64,000 nt of DNA, taken from positions 372,001-436,000 of the forward strand of contig NZ_BSTT01000003.1 in assembly GCF_030269685.1 (NCBI RefSeq), written 5' to 3'. Shown here in pieces: positions 19,170 to 30,914 of the stretch. This DNA is from Actinomycetospora sp. NBRC 106378 (GTDB taxonomy: Bacteria > Actinomycetota > Actinomycetes > Mycobacteriales > Pseudonocardiaceae). The notes beneath the pieces are model-generated. The model ran no database searches, was not told where the DNA came from, and worked only from the letters and a program-made list of their open reading frames with translations. The position numbers and the translations under genes were made by a program. Within the stretch, counting starts at the first letter, position 1; each line of letters opens with the position of its first letter.

Positions 19170-19454
19170 ATGATGCGACCATTTTCCGACGTGAAGACGT
19201 TCGAGGGGCTCTTCGAGGAGCTCAGCACCAAGGCACGCGATCGACCCGAGGGCTCCGGCACGGTCGCCGCGCTCGACGCCGGGGTCCACGCACAGGGCAA
19301 GAAGGTGCTGGAGGAGGCGGGCGAGGTGTGGTTGGCCGCCGAGCACGAGACCGACGACAAGCTCGCCGAGGAGATCTCCCAGCTGCTCTACCGGACGCAG
19401 GTGATCATGCTCGGTCGCGGGCTGACGCTCGACGACGTGTACAAGTACCTCTGA
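19170..19454 (+). CDS. hisE: Phosphoribosyl-ATP pyrophosphatase HisE
   Basis: Second enzyme of histidine synthesis, hydrolysing phosphoribosyl-ATP to phosphoribosyl-AMP. The all-alpha MazG-like fold is shown by [23 protein letters not shown] and [13 protein letters not shown], whose Glu and Asp residues bind Mg. ATG 19170 gives 94 residues; ATG 19173 and GTG 19191 are alternatives that keep the whole fold, and the longer frame from GTG 19083 adds an Arg-rich segment not expected in the family. hisG follows after 51 nt, the usual actinobacterial hisE-hisG order. Confidence 0.9.
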   Translation: MMRPFSDVKTFEGLFEELSTKARDRPEGSGTVAALDAGVHAQGKKVLEEAGEVWLAAEHETDDKLAEEISQLLYRTQVIMLGRGLTLDDVYKYL

Positions 19455-19505
19455 ACCAATCGACTCGGGCATCGCGGCGATCCGCGGTGCCGCCAGGAGA
19501 GAGCC

Positions 19506-20489
19506 ATGCTCCGCGTCGCCGTCCCGAACAAGGGGTCCCTCGCCGAGGAGGCGTCGCGCATGTTGCGCGACGCCGGGTACCGGCAGCGGTCGGACAACCG
19601 TGACCTGTCCCTGCACGACCGCAACAACGGCGTGCAGTTCTTCTACCTCCGCCCCAAGGACATCGCGACCTACGTCTCCGAGGGCCAGCTCCACCTGGGG
19701 ATCACCGGGCACGACCTGACCGAGGAGTCGTCGGCCTCGGTCAACGAGGTGCTCAAACTCGGGTTCGGCAACTCGCAGTTCCGCTATGCGGCCCCGATGG
19801 CCCGCGGCTGGACGGTGCAGGACCTCGCCGGCAAGCGGATCGCGACCTCCTTCCCGCGCCTGGTGCGCGCCAACCTCGCCCAGCAGCGCATCTCGGCCAA
19901 GGACGTCATCCGCCTCGACGGGGCCGTGGAGGTCTCGATCGAGCTGGAGGTGGCCGACGCCATCGCCGACGTCGTCTCGACCGGCCGCACGCTCGCCCAG
20001 CACGGCCTCGAGCCGATCGGCGACCCGATCCTCGAGTCCGAGGCCGTGATCGTCGACCGCAACGCCAAGTTCGACCAGCAACCCGACTCGCCGGAGATCA
20101 CGAAGGCCAAGTACCGCTTCATCGAGCGGCTGCGCGGCGTGGTGTTCGCCCGGCAGTACGTGATGCTCGACTACGACTGCCCGCAGGTCGTCCAGGACGA
20201 GGCCGTCCAGATCACGCCCGGGGTGCAGTCGCCGACCGTCGCGCCGCTGTCGCTCGAGGGCTGGGTCGCGGTCCGGTCGATGGTGCGCCGCAGCCGCGTC
20301 AACGACGTCATGGACGAGCTCGCCGATCTCGGCTGCACCGGCATCGTGACCTCCTCCCTGCAGTCCTGCCGCGCGGTGCTGCCGGGGCACGGCGGCGTGA
20401 GCTCCATGCCGGGCGCCACCCCGCCGCCGGCCGAGTCGCCCTCGTCGGCCGACCCCGCCGTGGCGCGGATGGGCGTGGCCGGCCGCTGA
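19506..20489 (+). CDS. hisG: ATP phosphoribosyltransferase HisG (long form)
   Basis: Committed step of histidine synthesis, joining ATP and PRPP. 327 residues with a strong AGGAGAG before the ATG. The catalytic domain begins VAVPNKGSLAEEA and contains the periplasmic-binding-protein-like segments LGITGHDL and RIATSFPRLV; the PRPP loop lies around ADVVSTGRT. The ACT-like regulatory domain (about residues 205-285) confirms the long, histidine-inhibited form that needs no HisZ. The protein carries about 40 extra Pro/Ser/Ala-rich residues beyond the usual ~285. Confidence 0.95.
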   Translation: MLRVAVPNKGSLAEEASRMLRDAGYRQRSDNRDLSLHDRNNGVQFFYLRPKDIATYVSEGQLHLGITGHDLTEESSASVNEVLKLGFGNSQFRYAAPMARGWTVQDLAGKRIATSFPRLVRANLAQQRISAKDVIRLDGAVEVSIELEVADAIADVVSTGRTLAQHGLEPIGDPILESEAVIVDRNAKFDQQPDSPEITKAKYRFIERLRGVVFARQYVMLDYDCPQVVQDEAVQITPGVQSPTVAPLSLEGWVAVRSMVRRSRVNDVMDELADLGCTGIVTSSLQSCRAVLPGHGGVSSMPGATPPPAESPSSADPAVARMGVAGR

Positions 20490-20519
20490 GCTGGCCCCTG
20501 CGGGCTCTCCGACGGGCTC

Positions 20520-21350
20520 CTAGCGGGGTCGGACGGTCAGCGCCTGGGCGGCGCGGCCGACCGGCCCCTGCTCGTCGTGCAGCACCGAGTACGCCGTACC
20601 GGTCCCCTCGGGTCCGATGACGCTGTCGGCGTCGAGTCCGGTCCACTCGCCGCTCGGCACCCGGTGCAGGTGGAGGGTCAGGTCGGTGTTGACGAAGAGC
20701 CAGCGCCGGAGGTCGAGCCGGCTCGCGCACCCGTTGGTCGAGTCGGCCACCGCGGCGAGGCGCTGGACCGGGGACGGCTCCTCGCCCTCCACCACCTGCC
20801 CCCGCAGTCGACCCCACGCCTGCCCGGGCCCGTCGACGTCGAGCCCGCCCCAGATCCACCGCCAGTCCACCGACGTCAGGTAGCCCGGCAGCCAGCCGTC
20901 GGGGATGTCACGGGAGGACCCGGCTTCGGGACCCGGCATCGTCGGCATCGCCGTGCCCGGCACCGTGACCACCCCTGTGGTGTCACCGACACCGTGGAAC
21001 CAGGCGTGGGCCCGGGCGACCGCGCGCGTCGTGCCCGTCGCCGGGTCGGGCGCGGCGAGCTCGGCGGTGACCAGCTCGATGGTGCGCCCGGACCGCGTGA
21101 CCTCCGCGCGGACGACGAGCTCGCCCACCGGCACCTTGCCGAGCACCTCCACGGTCACCCGGGCGAGCCGCACGTCGTCGCGCCCCGAGCACCGCTCCAG
21201 GGCCCGCACCAGCAGGGCACTGGGCGGGCCCATGTGCTGTGCGTCCGCGAACCACGGCCCGGCCGTCGACGCGGAGGCCTCCACCCGCGTGCCGTCCTGC
21301 CGGTCGTCGTCGAGGAGACGGAAGTAGGGCTCGGGGACGGGGGCGGTCAT
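20520..21350 (-). CDS. Acyl-CoA thioesterase family protein (double hotdog)
   Basis: 276 residues with the layout of TesB-like thioesterases: an N-terminal hotdog containing GPPSALLVRALERC and a C-terminal hotdog ending in LHDEQGPVGRAAQALTVR, a typical TesB-like terminus. It probably hydrolyses acyl-CoA thioesters in the cytosol; chain-length preference is not readable. Its start ATG overlaps the stop of the RecB-like nuclease gene (ATGA), so the two are coupled. The gene converges on hisG with only 30 nt between stops. Confidence 0.75.
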   Translation of the reverse strand: MTAPVPEPYFRLLDDDRQDGTRVEASASTAGPWFADAQHMGPPSALLVRALERCSGRDDVRLARVTVEVLGKVPVGELVVRAEVTRSGRTIELVTAELAAPDPATGTTRAVARAHAWFHGVGDTTGVVTVPGTAMPTMPGPEAGSSRDIPDGWLPGYLTSVDWRWIWGGLDVDGPGQAWGRLRGQVVEGEEPSPVQRLAAVADSTNGCASRLDLRRWLFVNTDLTLHLHRVPSGEWTGLDADSVIGPEGTGTAYSVLHDEQGPVGRAAQALTVRPR

Positions 21351-22219
21351 GGGGGAGCGGTCTCCACGGTCTCGTCGGGGCGCACGTCGCGGCTGTCACC
21401 GGGCCAGCCGGGGTAGTCCGGCGGCGTACCGCCGAACGCTGGGCAGACTGCCTGGTGGGAGCACCAGCTGCACGCCCGACCCGGGTTCGGCCGGAAGTCG
21501 CCGGTGGGCGCCGCACGCAGGATCGCGGCCCACAGCGCCACGACGGTTCGTTCGAACCGCTCCAGCTCGGCCACCGACGGCGCGTGGGTGAGGCTCTGGC
21601 CGTCGGCGAGGTACATCAACCGCAGCTGGCGGGGCAGCACGCCGCGGGCCCGCAGCAGGACGAGCGCGTAGAACTTCAGCTGGAACAGGGCCCGGGCCTC
21701 GAACACCTCGCGGGGCGCCGACCCGGTCTTGTAGTCGACGATCCGCACGTCGCCCTCCGGCGAGACGTCGAGCCGGTCGACGTAGCCGCGCAGCCCGACC
21801 CCGGACGCGAGCTCGGTCTCCAGGTACACCTCGCACGCCTCGGGCCGCAGCCGCCGGGGGTCCTCCATCGCGAAGTACGCGTCGACGAGGGCGGCCGCCG
21901 CGGCCGGGTCGCCGAGCAGCGCGTGGTCGTCGTCGTCGAGCTCGGCGACCACCTCGGCCAGGAGCCGGTGAGCCCGCTCAGGTCGGCGCAGCGGTGGGTC
22001 GAGCGCGAAGAGCCGCTCCAGCACCGCGTGCACCACGATCCCGCGCAGCTGGGCGGGGCTGCGCCGCTCCGGGAGGCGGTCCACCGCCCGGAAGCGGTAG
22101 AGCAGCGGGCACTGCTTGAAGTCCCCGGCCCGGGACGGGGACAGTGCCGGCCGCCGCCGGGTCCGGCCCTCCTGCGGAGCGCGCGGGGCGGGGACGGTGG
22201 GGCTCGTCGTCTCGATCAT
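21347..22219 (-). CDS. RecB-like PD-(D/E)XK nuclease with Fe-S-type cysteines (Rv2119 type)
   Basis: 290-residue single-domain relative of the RecB/Cas4/AddB nuclease. It opens with SPSRAGDFKQCPLLYRF, giving the first Cys; the active site is in ALFQLKFY and RIVDYKTG; the C-terminus carries ACSWCSHQAVCP, completing a one-plus-three cysteine set typical of 4Fe-4S-stabilised nucleases. No helicase domain is present. The position matches Rv2119, next to trmI. ATG 22219 is preceded at 7 nt by a TACCGT box; the in-frame extension to 22249 lacks support. Function in repair or RNA metabolism is inferred. Confidence 0.85.
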   Translation of the reverse strand: MIETTSPTVPAPRAPQEGRTRRRPALSPSRAGDFKQCPLLYRFRAVDRLPERRSPAQLRGIVVHAVLERLFALDPPLRRPERAHRLLAEVVAELDDDDHALLGDPAAAAALVDAYFAMEDPRRLRPEACEVYLETELASGVGLRGYVDRLDVSPEGDVRIVDYKTGSAPREVFEARALFQLKFYALVLLRARGVLPRQLRLMYLADGQSLTHAPSVAELERFERTVVALWAAILRAAPTGDFRPNPGRACSWCSHQAVCPAFGGTPPDYPGWPGDSRDVRPDETVETAPP

Positions 22220-22226
22220 GTCCCGC

Positions 22227-22232
22227 ACGGTA
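22227..22232 (-). promoter_or_regulatory. TACCGT -10-like box for RecB-like gene
   Basis: On the minus strand TACCGT ends 7 nt before ATG 22219. Confidence 0.45.
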
Positions 22233-22278
22233 GAGGCGACCCCCGACAACCTCGGTCCTCCTCAGCGGGACGCCGCTC

Positions 22279-22339
22279 CGGTGATCGCGACGTCGTGAGC
22301 GACACGCCCAGGCCGTGCTGCGACGCGCTCACGAAGTCC
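22279..22339. repeat. Left 61-nt inverted repeat flanking DUF559 gene
   Basis: The inner 21 nt (22319-22339) are a perfect reverse complement of 23312-23332; the outer 40 nt match 23333-23372 at roughly three quarters of positions. Confidence 0.8.
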
Positions 22340-22392
22340 ACGAGGGACGCGTCGGAGGGATCCGCGGCGGCACCGGCTGCGTCAGAGCCCGT

Positions 22393-24523
<2,131 letters not shown>

Positions 24524-24597
24524 CACACGTCTGAACCCGCAAGAAGCACGCTCGGTGACAAAAGCAAGCCAACGGCGCGAGAAGTCCGTCACCGGCT

Positions 24598-24650
24598 CGC
24601 TACTCCACGGACACCCGGATTCCCGGGTACGGTGACGCCACGGAGTAGCG
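24598..24650 (+). promoter_or_regulatory. Possible structured 5' leader of arc
   Basis: CGCTACTCCACGG (24598-24610) and CCACGGAGTAGCG (24638-24650) pair at 11 of 13 positions, with a small CCCGG/CCGGG stem inside. The right arm ends immediately before the GGAGGAGG ribosome binding site of arc. Confidence 0.4.
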
Positions 24651-24663
24651 GGAGGAGGGCGCC

Positions 24664-26457
24664 GTGAGCATGAACGACGACCCCAGGGGCCGATCCGACC
24701 AGGGCCGCGAACGCGGTGCGGCCGACATGGCCGCGCAGGTGCGATTCCTCGAAGAAGAGGTCGCCCTGCTGCGTCGGAAACTGACCGAGTCCCCGCGCCA
24801 CACCCGGATCCTCGAGCAGCGGCTCGCGGACTCGGCGGCGCGGGTGTCCCAACTGACCGAGCGCAACGACAAGCTCACCGACACCCTCAAGGAGGCGCGG
24901 GCCCAGCTCGTCGCGCTCCGCGAGGAGGTGGACCGTCTCGCGCAGCCGCCGTCGAGCTACGGCGTGTTCCTGACCCTCCACGAGGATCAGACGGTCGACG
25001 TCTTCACGTCCGGCCGGAGGATGCGCGTCGCCGTGTCCCCCGCCGTCGAGGCCGCCGAACTCACGCGTGGCCAGTCGGTGCGCCTCAACGAGGCGCTCAC
25101 CGTCGTCGAGGGTGGCGACTACGAGCGCATCGGCGAGGTCTGCTCGCTGCGGGAGGTCCTCACCGAGGAGGACGGCTCGCGGACGCGCGCGCTGATCATC
25201 GGGCACGCCGACGAGGAACGGGTCATCCACCTCGCCGACTCGCTGTTCGGGCCGGACTCCCCGGAGCTCAAGCCCGGCGACTCGCTCATGGTCGACACCA
25301 AGGTGGGCTACGCCTACGAGAAGGTGCCCAAGGCCGAGGTCGAGGAGCTCGTGCTGGAGGAGGTCCCCGACGTCGCGTACACCGACATCGGCGGCCTCTC
25401 GCGGCAGATCGACTCCATCCGCGACGCGGTGGAGCTGCCGTTCCTGCACGCGGACCTCTTCCGCGAGTACCAGCTCCGCCCGCCGAAGGGCGTCCTGCTC
25501 TACGGCCCGCCCGGCTGCGGCAAGACGCTCATCGCGAAGGCGGTGGCGAACTCGCTGGCGAAGAAGGTCGCCGAGCAGCGCGGTGAGGACAGCCGCGACA
25601 TCAAGGCGCACTTCCTCAACATCAAGGGCCCCGAGCTGCTCAACAAGTTCGTCGGCGAGACCGAGCGGCACATCCGGATGATCTTCCAGCGGGCGCGCGA
25701 GAAGGCGTCCGAGGGCACTCCGGTGATCGTGTTCTTCGACGAGATGGACTCGATCTTCCGCACCCGCGGGTCGGGCGTGTCCAGCGACGTCGAGACGACG
25801 ATCGTCCCGCAGCTGCTCAGCGAGATCGACGGTGTCGAGGGCCTCGAGAACGTCATCGTGATCGGCGCGTCCAACCGCGAGGACATGATCGACCCCGCGA
25901 TCCTGCGGCCGGGCCGGCTCGACGTGAAGATCAAGATCGAGCGTCCCGACGCGGAGGCGGCGATCGACATCTTCGGCAAGTACCTCATCGAGGGCCTGCC
26001 GGTCCACGACGAGGACGTCGCCGAGTTCGGCGGCAACCGCCAGGCGTGCCTCGACGGCATGATCGAGCGGGTCGTCGAGCGGATGTACGCCGAGACCGAC
26101 GACAACCGGTTCCTCGAGGTGACCTACGCCAACGGGGACAAGGAGGTCCTGTACTTCAAGGACTTCAACTCCGGCGCGGTCATCGAGAACATCGTCGGGC
26201 GGGCGAAGAAGTCCGCGATCAAGTCGCACCTGGAGACCAAGCAGTCCGGTCTGCGGGTGCAGCACCTGCTCGACGCCGTGGTGGACGAGTTCGCCGAGTC
26301 CGAGGACCTGCCGAACACGACCAACCCCGACGACTGGGCCCGCATCTCCGGCAAGAAGGGCGAGCGGATCGTCTACATCCGCACGCTCGTCACCGGCAAG
26401 GGCTCGACGCAGGGCAAGGAGATCGACACCGCGTCCAACACGGGTCAGTACCTGTGA
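24664..26457 (+). CDS. arc: Proteasome-associated AAA+ ATPase ARC/Mpa
   Basis: Hexameric unfoldase that recognises Pup through its coiled coil and feeds pupylated proteins into the 20S proteasome. 597 residues: an N-terminal coiled coil (about 22-95), tandem OB folds (about 98-245), then the AAA module with Walker A GPPGCGKT (near 282-289), Walker [10 protein letters not shown], and an arginine-finger region at AILRPGRLD. The C-terminus is GQYL, the motif that docks into the PrcA ring. GGAGGAGG precedes GTG 24664; ATG 24670 is an in-frame alternative. The rest of the pupylation machinery follows within 15 kb. Confidence 0.97.
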   Translation: MSMNDDPRGRSDQGRERGAADMAAQVRFLEEEVALLRRKLTESPRHTRILEQRLADSAARVSQLTERNDKLTDTLKEARAQLVALREEVDRLAQPPSSYGVFLTLHEDQTVDVFTSGRRMRVAVSPAVEAAELTRGQSVRLNEALTVVEGGDYERIGEVCSLREVLTEEDGSRTRALIIGHADEERVIHLADSLFGPDSPELKPGDSLMVDTKVGYAYEKVPKAEVEELVLEEVPDVAYTDIGGLSRQIDSIRDAVELPFLHADLFREYQLRPPKGVLLYGPPGCGKTLIAKAVANSLAKKVAEQRGEDSRDIKAHFLNIKGPELLNKFVGETERHIRMIFQRAREKASEGTPVIVFFDEMDSIFRTRGSGVSSDVETTIVPQLLSEIDGVEGLENVIVIGASNREDMIDPAILRPGRLDVKIKIERPDAEAAIDIFGKYLIEGLPVHDEDVAEFGGNRQACLDGMIERVVERMYAETDDNRFLEVTYANGDKEVLYFKDFNSGAVIENIVGRAKKSAIKSHLETKQSGLRVQHLLDAVVDEFAESEDLPNTTNPDDWARISGKKGERIVYIRTLVTGKGSTQGKEIDTASNTGQYL

Positions 26458-26464
26458 CCTCAGG

Positions 26465-26470
26465 TACCGT
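26465..26470 (+). promoter_or_regulatory. TACCGT -10-like box for alpha/beta-hydrolase gene
   Basis: TACCGT ends 8 nt before ATG 26479, only 7 nt after the arc stop codon. Confidence 0.4.
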
Positions 26471-26478
26471 CTGACGGC

Positions 26479-27738
26479 ATGACCGACCACCGGCCGCTTC
26501 CCGCCCCTCGCAACGAGGTCCGGGGGGCGGCCGGTGTCGCGTCCGAGGCCGTCGACATCATCTCGCGGCCCGTCGAGGGCACCCACCGGGCGATCTCCGA
26601 CACGGTGTTCGCCGCCCTGCGCACGGTGGGTCTCGGTCCGGCCTCGAAGCCCGTGCAGGTCCTGCACGACGGCATCTCCGCCGGCGTCTACTCCGCCGTG
26701 CGCGGCATCGGGCACGCCGCGGGCCGCGGTATCGGGCTCGCCGCCGAGGTGTACCGCGAGGCCTCCGGGCGGGCCGACTGGACACCGATCACCTCGCGCC
26801 CGGCCGGCGCCGTGCTCACGGGCGCGATCAACGGTCTGGTCGGCGACCACATGGTGGCCCTCGACAACGACCTCGCGGTCCCGATGGCGCTCTACACCTC
26901 CACGTTGCACGACGAGGACCCCCACGCGCAGCTGCGCCTCGACGACATCGCCGCGGCGGTGACCGACCACCCCGAGCGCGATCTCTCGCACGTCGTGCTG
27001 TTCGTCCACGGCCTCGGCGAGACCGAGCACGCGTGGCGCCTCGCCGACGAGGACAGCGCGGGGGAGGGCTACGCCGAGCGGATCGCCTCGACGGTCGGGG
27101 CCGTCCCGCTGCTGCTGCGCTACAACACCGGGATGCGCATCGCCCACAACGGCGCCGCGCTCTCGGTGCTGCTCGCCGAGGTCTTCGAGGCGTGGCCGGT
27201 CCCGATCCGCCGACTCGACCTGGTCGGGCACTCGATGGGCGGGCTGGTGCTCCGCCACGCCTGCCACGCCGCGGTCCTGTCCGGCGAGCCGTGGGTGCAC
27301 GCCGTGCGCCGGATGGTCTACCTCGGCTCCCCGCACGAGGGCGCCCCGCTGGCCCACCGCGTCGACCAGCTCGCCACGCAGCTCTCCCGCTGGGCCCGGT
27401 CCCGCACCTGGGGCGAGTTCCTCGACCGCCGCTCGGCCGGCATCCGCGACCTCGTCGCCGGGGTGTCCGACACCGACGTGCCGCTGCTCGCCTCGTCGAG
27501 CCACCACAGCGTCGCCGCCTGCCTGACCGCGAACCCCCACCACCCGCTCGCCAACATCCTCGGCGACCTGCTCGTCCCGGTGGACTCCGCGCGCGGCGCG
27601 ATCACCGACGTCGAGACCCTCCCGTCGTCGCACCACTTCCACCTGCTCAACGACCCGCGGATCCACGAACACCTGCTGCGCTGGCTCTCCGTTCCCGACG
27701 ACGGCGCGTCCCCGGTCGCCGTCGACGACCGGCGGTGA
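26479..27738 (+). CDS. Alpha/beta-hydrolase (PGAP1/lipase-like)
   Basis: 419-residue serine hydrolase. After a helical ~150-residue N-terminal region, the hydrolase core has the oxyanion strand LFVHGLGE and the nucleophile elbow LVGHSMGGLV (Ser near residue 255), then YLGSPHEGAPL, a segment typical of PGAP1-like and triacylglycerol lipases; a late His in SSHHFHLL probably completes the triad. No signal peptide is evident, so a cytosolic or peripheral membrane location is likely. It lies between arc and dop but has no known proteasome role. Its stop overlaps the MFS gene start by GTGA. Confidence 0.75.
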   Translation: MTDHRPLPAPRNEVRGAAGVASEAVDIISRPVEGTHRAISDTVFAALRTVGLGPASKPVQVLHDGISAGVYSAVRGIGHAAGRGIGLAAEVYREASGRADWTPITSRPAGAVLTGAINGLVGDHMVALDNDLAVPMALYTSTLHDEDPHAQLRLDDIAAAVTDHPERDLSHVVLFVHGLGETEHAWRLADEDSAGEGYAERIASTVGAVPLLLRYNTGMRIAHNGAALSVLLAEVFEAWPVPIRRLDLVGHSMGGLVLRHACHAAVLSGEPWVHAVRRMVYLGSPHEGAPLAHRVDQLATQLSRWARSRTWGEFLDRRSAGIRDLVAGVSDTDVPLLASSSHHSVAACLTANPHHPLANILGDLLVPVDSARGAITDVETLPSSHHFHLLNDPRIHEHLLRWLSVPDDGASPVAVDDRR

Positions 27739-28949
27739 GCGGGGCCGAGAAGCCCCGCGGCGGACTCGCCCGCACCGTCGTCCTCGGGTCGCTCTCGGCG
27801 GCGGCACCGCTCTCCATCGACACCTACCTGCCCGCCCTCCCGGCGGTCGCGGTCGAGCTGGAGGCGTCCGCGTCGCTGGTGGCGCTGACGCTGACGGCGT
27901 GCGTGGTCGGCCTCGCCGTCGGCCAGCTCGTCGCCGGGCCGCTCTCCGACGTGCTCGGCCGCCGCCGGCCGCTGATCGTCGGCGCGGTCGGCTTCGTCGT
28001 CCTCTCGGCGGCGTGTGCCGCCGCACCCGACGTCGGGACCCTCGTGGCCCTGCGGCTGGCGCAGGGCCTCTGCGGCGCCGTCGGGATCGTGGTGGCCCGG
28101 GCCGTCGTCCGGGACCTGTACGAGGGGCCCGCCGCCGCGCGGGCCTTCGCGGCGCTGATGCTGGTGTCGGGGGTCGCTCCGATCGTCGCGCCGGTGCTGG
28201 GCGGCCAGCTGCTGCGGCTCACCTCGTGGCGCGGGGTATTCGTGGTGCTGGCCGCGTTCGGGGCCGTCGTGCTGGTCGGCGTGCTGCTCGCGGTCCCGGA
28301 GACGCTGCCGCCCGACCGGCGGCGCACCGGCGGCTGGCGGACCACCCGGCACGCCTTCGGCGTCCTGCTCGCCGACGCGAGGGTGCTCGCGTGCGTCGCG
28401 GCCGCGGGCCTCGGGTTCGCGGCGATGTTCGCCTACATCTCCGGCTCGACCTTCGTGCTGCAAGGGCTCTACGGCCTCTCGCCCCAGGAGTTCAGCGGCG
28501 TGTTCGCGGTGAACTCCGTGGGCATCGTGAGCGCGGTGCAGGTCTCCGGGCGGCTCGTCGGCGCCGAGAAGGTCCGCCCCGAGCGGATGGTCCCGGTCGG
28601 CCTGGCGATCGCCCTCGCCGGGTCGGCGACCGTCCTCGCGGGCTCCCTGGATCTCGGGGTGTGGGGCGTGCTGGTCGGGCTGTTCGTCACGGTGTGTGGG
28701 GTCGGCACCGCCCTGCCCGCGGCGACCACCCTGAGCCTCGCCGACCACCCGGAGCACGCCGGGAGCGCCTCGGCCCTGCTGGGCACCGCCCAGTTCATCG
28801 TGGGCGGCTTCTCGGCCCCGCTGGTGGGCCTCGGCGGCGGGACGACCCCGCTGCCGATGGGCCTGACGATGACGGGGGCCACGTTCCTCGCCCTGGTCGC
28901 GTTCACGGTGTTGTGGCGCAGGGCGGCATCGGGCGGGAGGGCCAACTAG
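27735..28949 (+). CDS. Bcr/CflA-type MFS multidrug transporter
   Basis: 404 residues with 12 predicted helices. The N-terminus [11 protein letters not shown] and the first loop [13 protein letters not shown] are diagnostic of the Bcr/CflA drug:H+ antiporter group, and PILGG-type glycine segments follow at helix 5. It probably exports small toxic molecules; specificity unknown. Translation is coupled to the upstream hydrolase through a GTGA overlap. Its stop lies 10 nt before the dop start. Confidence 0.85.
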   Translation: MSGAEKPRGGLARTVVLGSLSAAAPLSIDTYLPALPAVAVELEASASLVALTLTACVVGLAVGQLVAGPLSDVLGRRRPLIVGAVGFVVLSAACAAAPDVGTLVALRLAQGLCGAVGIVVARAVVRDLYEGPAAARAFAALMLVSGVAPIVAPVLGGQLLRLTSWRGVFVVLAAFGAVVLVGVLLAVPETLPPDRRRTGGWRTTRHAFGVLLADARVLACVAAAGLGFAAMFAYISGSTFVLQGLYGLSPQEFSGVFAVNSVGIVSAVQVSGRLVGAEKVRPERMVPVGLAIALAGSATVLAGSLDLGVWGVLVGLFVTVCGVGTALPAATTLSLADHPEHAGSASALLGTAQFIVGGFSAPLVGLGGGTTPLPMGLTMTGATFLALVAFTVLWRRAASGGRAN

Positions 28950-28952
28950 GGT
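28947..28952 (+). promoter_or_regulatory. TAGGGT -10-like box for dop
   Basis: TAGGGT overlaps the MFS stop codon region and ends 7 nt before ATG 28960. Confidence 0.5.
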
Positions 28953-28959
28953 CGGGAGC

Positions 28960-30477
28960 ATGACCGCGCGCCGCATCATGGGCACCGAGATCGAGTACGG
29001 CATCTCCGTGCCGGGCGACCCGACGGCGAACCCCGTCATCACCTCCACGCAGGTCGTCCTCGCCTACGCCGCCGCCGCCGAGGTGCCGCGCGCCCGTCGG
29101 GCTCGCTGGGACTACGAGGTGGAGTCCCCGCTGCGCGACGCCCGCGGCTTCGACCTCGGCCCGAGCGCCGGCCCGCCGCCGGACACCGGCGACCTCGACG
29201 ACCTCGGCGCCGCCAACGTCATCCTCACCAACGGCGCCCGGCTCTACGTCGACCACGCCCACCCCGAGTTCTCCGCCCCCGAGGTGACCACCCCGCGCGG
29301 CGCGGTCATCTGGGACAAGGCGGGGGAGCGGGTGATGGAGGAGGCGGCCGAGCGCGCCGCCGTCGTCCCGGGCACCGGGCGCATCCAGCTCTACAAGAAC
29401 AACATCGACGGCAAGGGCGCCTCGTACGGCTCGCACGAGAACTACCTGTGCAACCGGCAGACGCCCTTCCCCAGCATCATCTCCGGCCTCACCCCGTTCT
29501 TCGTGACCCGCCAGGTGATGACCGGGGCGGGCCGCGTCGGGCTCGGGGCCTCCGGCGACGAGGCCGGCTACCAGCTCTCGCAGCGCGCCGACTACATCGA
29601 GGTCGAGGTCGGCCTGGAGACCACGCTCAAGCGCGGCATCATCAACACCCGCGACGAGCCGCACGCCGACGCCGACAAGTACCGCCGTCTGCACGTCATC
29701 ATCGGCGACGCGAACCTCTCCGAGTACTCGACCTTCCTCAAGGTGGGGACGACGGCGCTGGTCCTCTCGATGATCGAGGACGGTGTCCGCTTCGACGACC
29801 TGCGCCTGCTCGAGCCCGTCCGCTCGGTGCACCGCATCAGCCACGACCCGTCGCTGAAGGTCGAGGTCGAGCTGGCGAACGGGCGGAAGATGACCGCCCT
29901 GCAGATCCAGCGCGAGTACTACGAGCGCGCCTGCAAGCACGAGCAGGAGACCCAGGGCGAGGACGTCGACGAGGTCACCCGCGAGACCCTCGACATCTGG
30001 GGCCAGGTCCTCGACGACCTCGAGACCGACCCGCTGCGCTGCACCGACCGCCTGGACTGGGTGGCCAAGCTCAAGCTGCTGCAGAGCTACCAGGAGCGCG
30101 ACAACCTGCCCTGGGACTCGCCGAAGCTGCACCTGATCGACCTGCAGTACTCCGACGTGCGGCAGGCGAAGGGCCTCTACAACCGCCTGGTCACCCGGGG
30201 ATCGATCAAGCGGCTCGTCACCGAGGACGAGGTGCGTGCCGCCGTGACGCAGCCCCCGGAGGACACGCGCGCCTACTTCCGCGGCCGGTGCCTGGAGCGC
30301 TATCCCAGCGAGGTCGCGGCCGCGTCGTGGGACTCGGTGATCTTCGACCTGGGTCGCGAGTCGCTCGTGCGCATCCCCACCCTCGAGCCGCTGCGGGGCA
30401 CCCGCGGGCACGTCGGCGAGCTCATCGACAACGCCGAGAACGCCACGGCGCTCGTCGAGGCCCTGACGCGCGGCTAG
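28960..30477 (+). CDS. dop: Pup deamidase/depupylase Dop
   Basis: Carboxylate-amine-ligase-fold enzyme that removes Pup from substrates and, where Pup ends in Gln, deamidates it. 505 residues. The N-terminal Mg-ATP motif GTEIEYGI is followed by the Dop-specific loop (about residues 45-85, Gly/Pro/Asp-rich), absent from PafA. The catalytic Asp is in [14 protein letters not shown], and [18 protein letters not shown] builds the nucleotide site. Because Pup here already ends in Glu, the deamidase step is not needed and depupylation is the probable main role. pup follows after 106 nt. Confidence 0.96.
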   Translation: MTARRIMGTEIEYGISVPGDPTANPVITSTQVVLAYAAAAEVPRARRARWDYEVESPLRDARGFDLGPSAGPPPDTGDLDDLGAANVILTNGARLYVDHAHPEFSAPEVTTPRGAVIWDKAGERVMEEAAERAAVVPGTGRIQLYKNNIDGKGASYGSHENYLCNRQTPFPSIISGLTPFFVTRQVMTGAGRVGLGASGDEAGYQLSQRADYIEVEVGLETTLKRGIINTRDEPHADADKYRRLHVIIGDANLSEYSTFLKVGTTALVLSMIEDGVRFDDLRLLEPVRSVHRISHDPSLKVEVELANGRKMTALQIQREYYERACKHEQETQGEDVDEVTRETLDIWGQVLDDLETDPLRCTDRLDWVAKLKLLQSYQERDNLPWDSPKLHLIDLQYSDVRQAKGLYNRLVTRGSIKRLVTEDEVRAAVTQPPEDTRAYFRGRCLERYPSEVAAASWDSVIFDLGRESLVRIPTLEPLRGTRGHVGELIDNAENATALVEALTRG

Positions 30478-30583
30478 GGCGGGCGCGGCGTCGGGAAGAC
30501 GGATGATGTTCCTGACGTCGGGCGCGGCCCCGGACAGGTAGGGTCGCTCCCAGCAGCACCGACAGCGGTCCCGGGAGGCAGCC

Positions 30584-30778
30584 ATGGCGCAGGAACAGAC
30601 CCAGCGGCAGGGCGGTGGCGACGACGGAGACGGCGGCGAGGACACCACCGCCGCCGGCCAGGAGCGCCGGGAGAAGCTCGGCGAGGAGACCGACAGCATC
30701 CTCGACGAGATCGACGACGTCCTGGAGGAGAACGCCGAGGACTTCGTCCGCGCGTACGTCCAGAAGGGCGGCGAGTAG
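30584..30778 (+). CDS. pup: Prokaryotic ubiquitin-like protein Pup, Glu-terminated
   Basis: 64-residue intrinsically disordered protein modifier, attached by PafA to substrate lysines through its C-terminal glutamate. GGGAGG stands 6 nt before the ATG. The C-terminal half (SILDEIDDVLEENAEDFVRAY) is the helix that binds the ARC coiled coil. The last codons read Lys-Gly-Gly-Glu, so the protein ends in GGE and can be ligated without deamidation, unlike mycobacterial Pup, which ends in GGQ. Two hairpins separate it from prcB. Confidence 0.97.
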   Translation: MAQEQTQRQGGGDDGDGGEDTTAAGQERREKLGEETDSILDEIDDVLEENAEDFVRAYVQKGGE

Positions 30779-30790
30779 CCGACCCGGTCC

Positions 30791-30818
30791 GCCGGGTTCG
30801 CCACGCGCGAAACCCGGC
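30791..30818 (+). terminator. Hairpin after pup
   Basis: GCCGGGTTCGC (30791-30801) pairs with GCGAAACCCGGC (30807-30818) with one bulged base and a 5-nt loop, 13 nt after the pup stop. Confidence 0.6.
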
Positions 30819-30836
30819 GCATCGGCAGTGCACGAG

Positions 30837-30868
30837 CGGCGGGCCGGGACTAGCGTTCCGGCCCGCCG
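30837..30868 (+). terminator. Second hairpin between pup and prcB
   Basis: Perfect 11-bp stem CGGCGGGCCGG/CCGGCCCGCCG with a 10-nt loop that contains TAGCGT, a possible -10 box for prcB. It may act as a terminator, as an attenuator or as part of the prcB promoter. Confidence 0.5.
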
Positions 30869-30914
30869 CGCCGTCTGACCAGCGGTACCACGAGCAGAGG
30901 AGCGACGACCGCCG

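Noticed and set aside
30530..30583. Leaderless promoter for pup at TAGGGT (30538)
   Set aside because: The box lies about 40 nt upstream and a good Shine-Dalgarno sequence precedes the ATG, so any transcript from it would have a leader.
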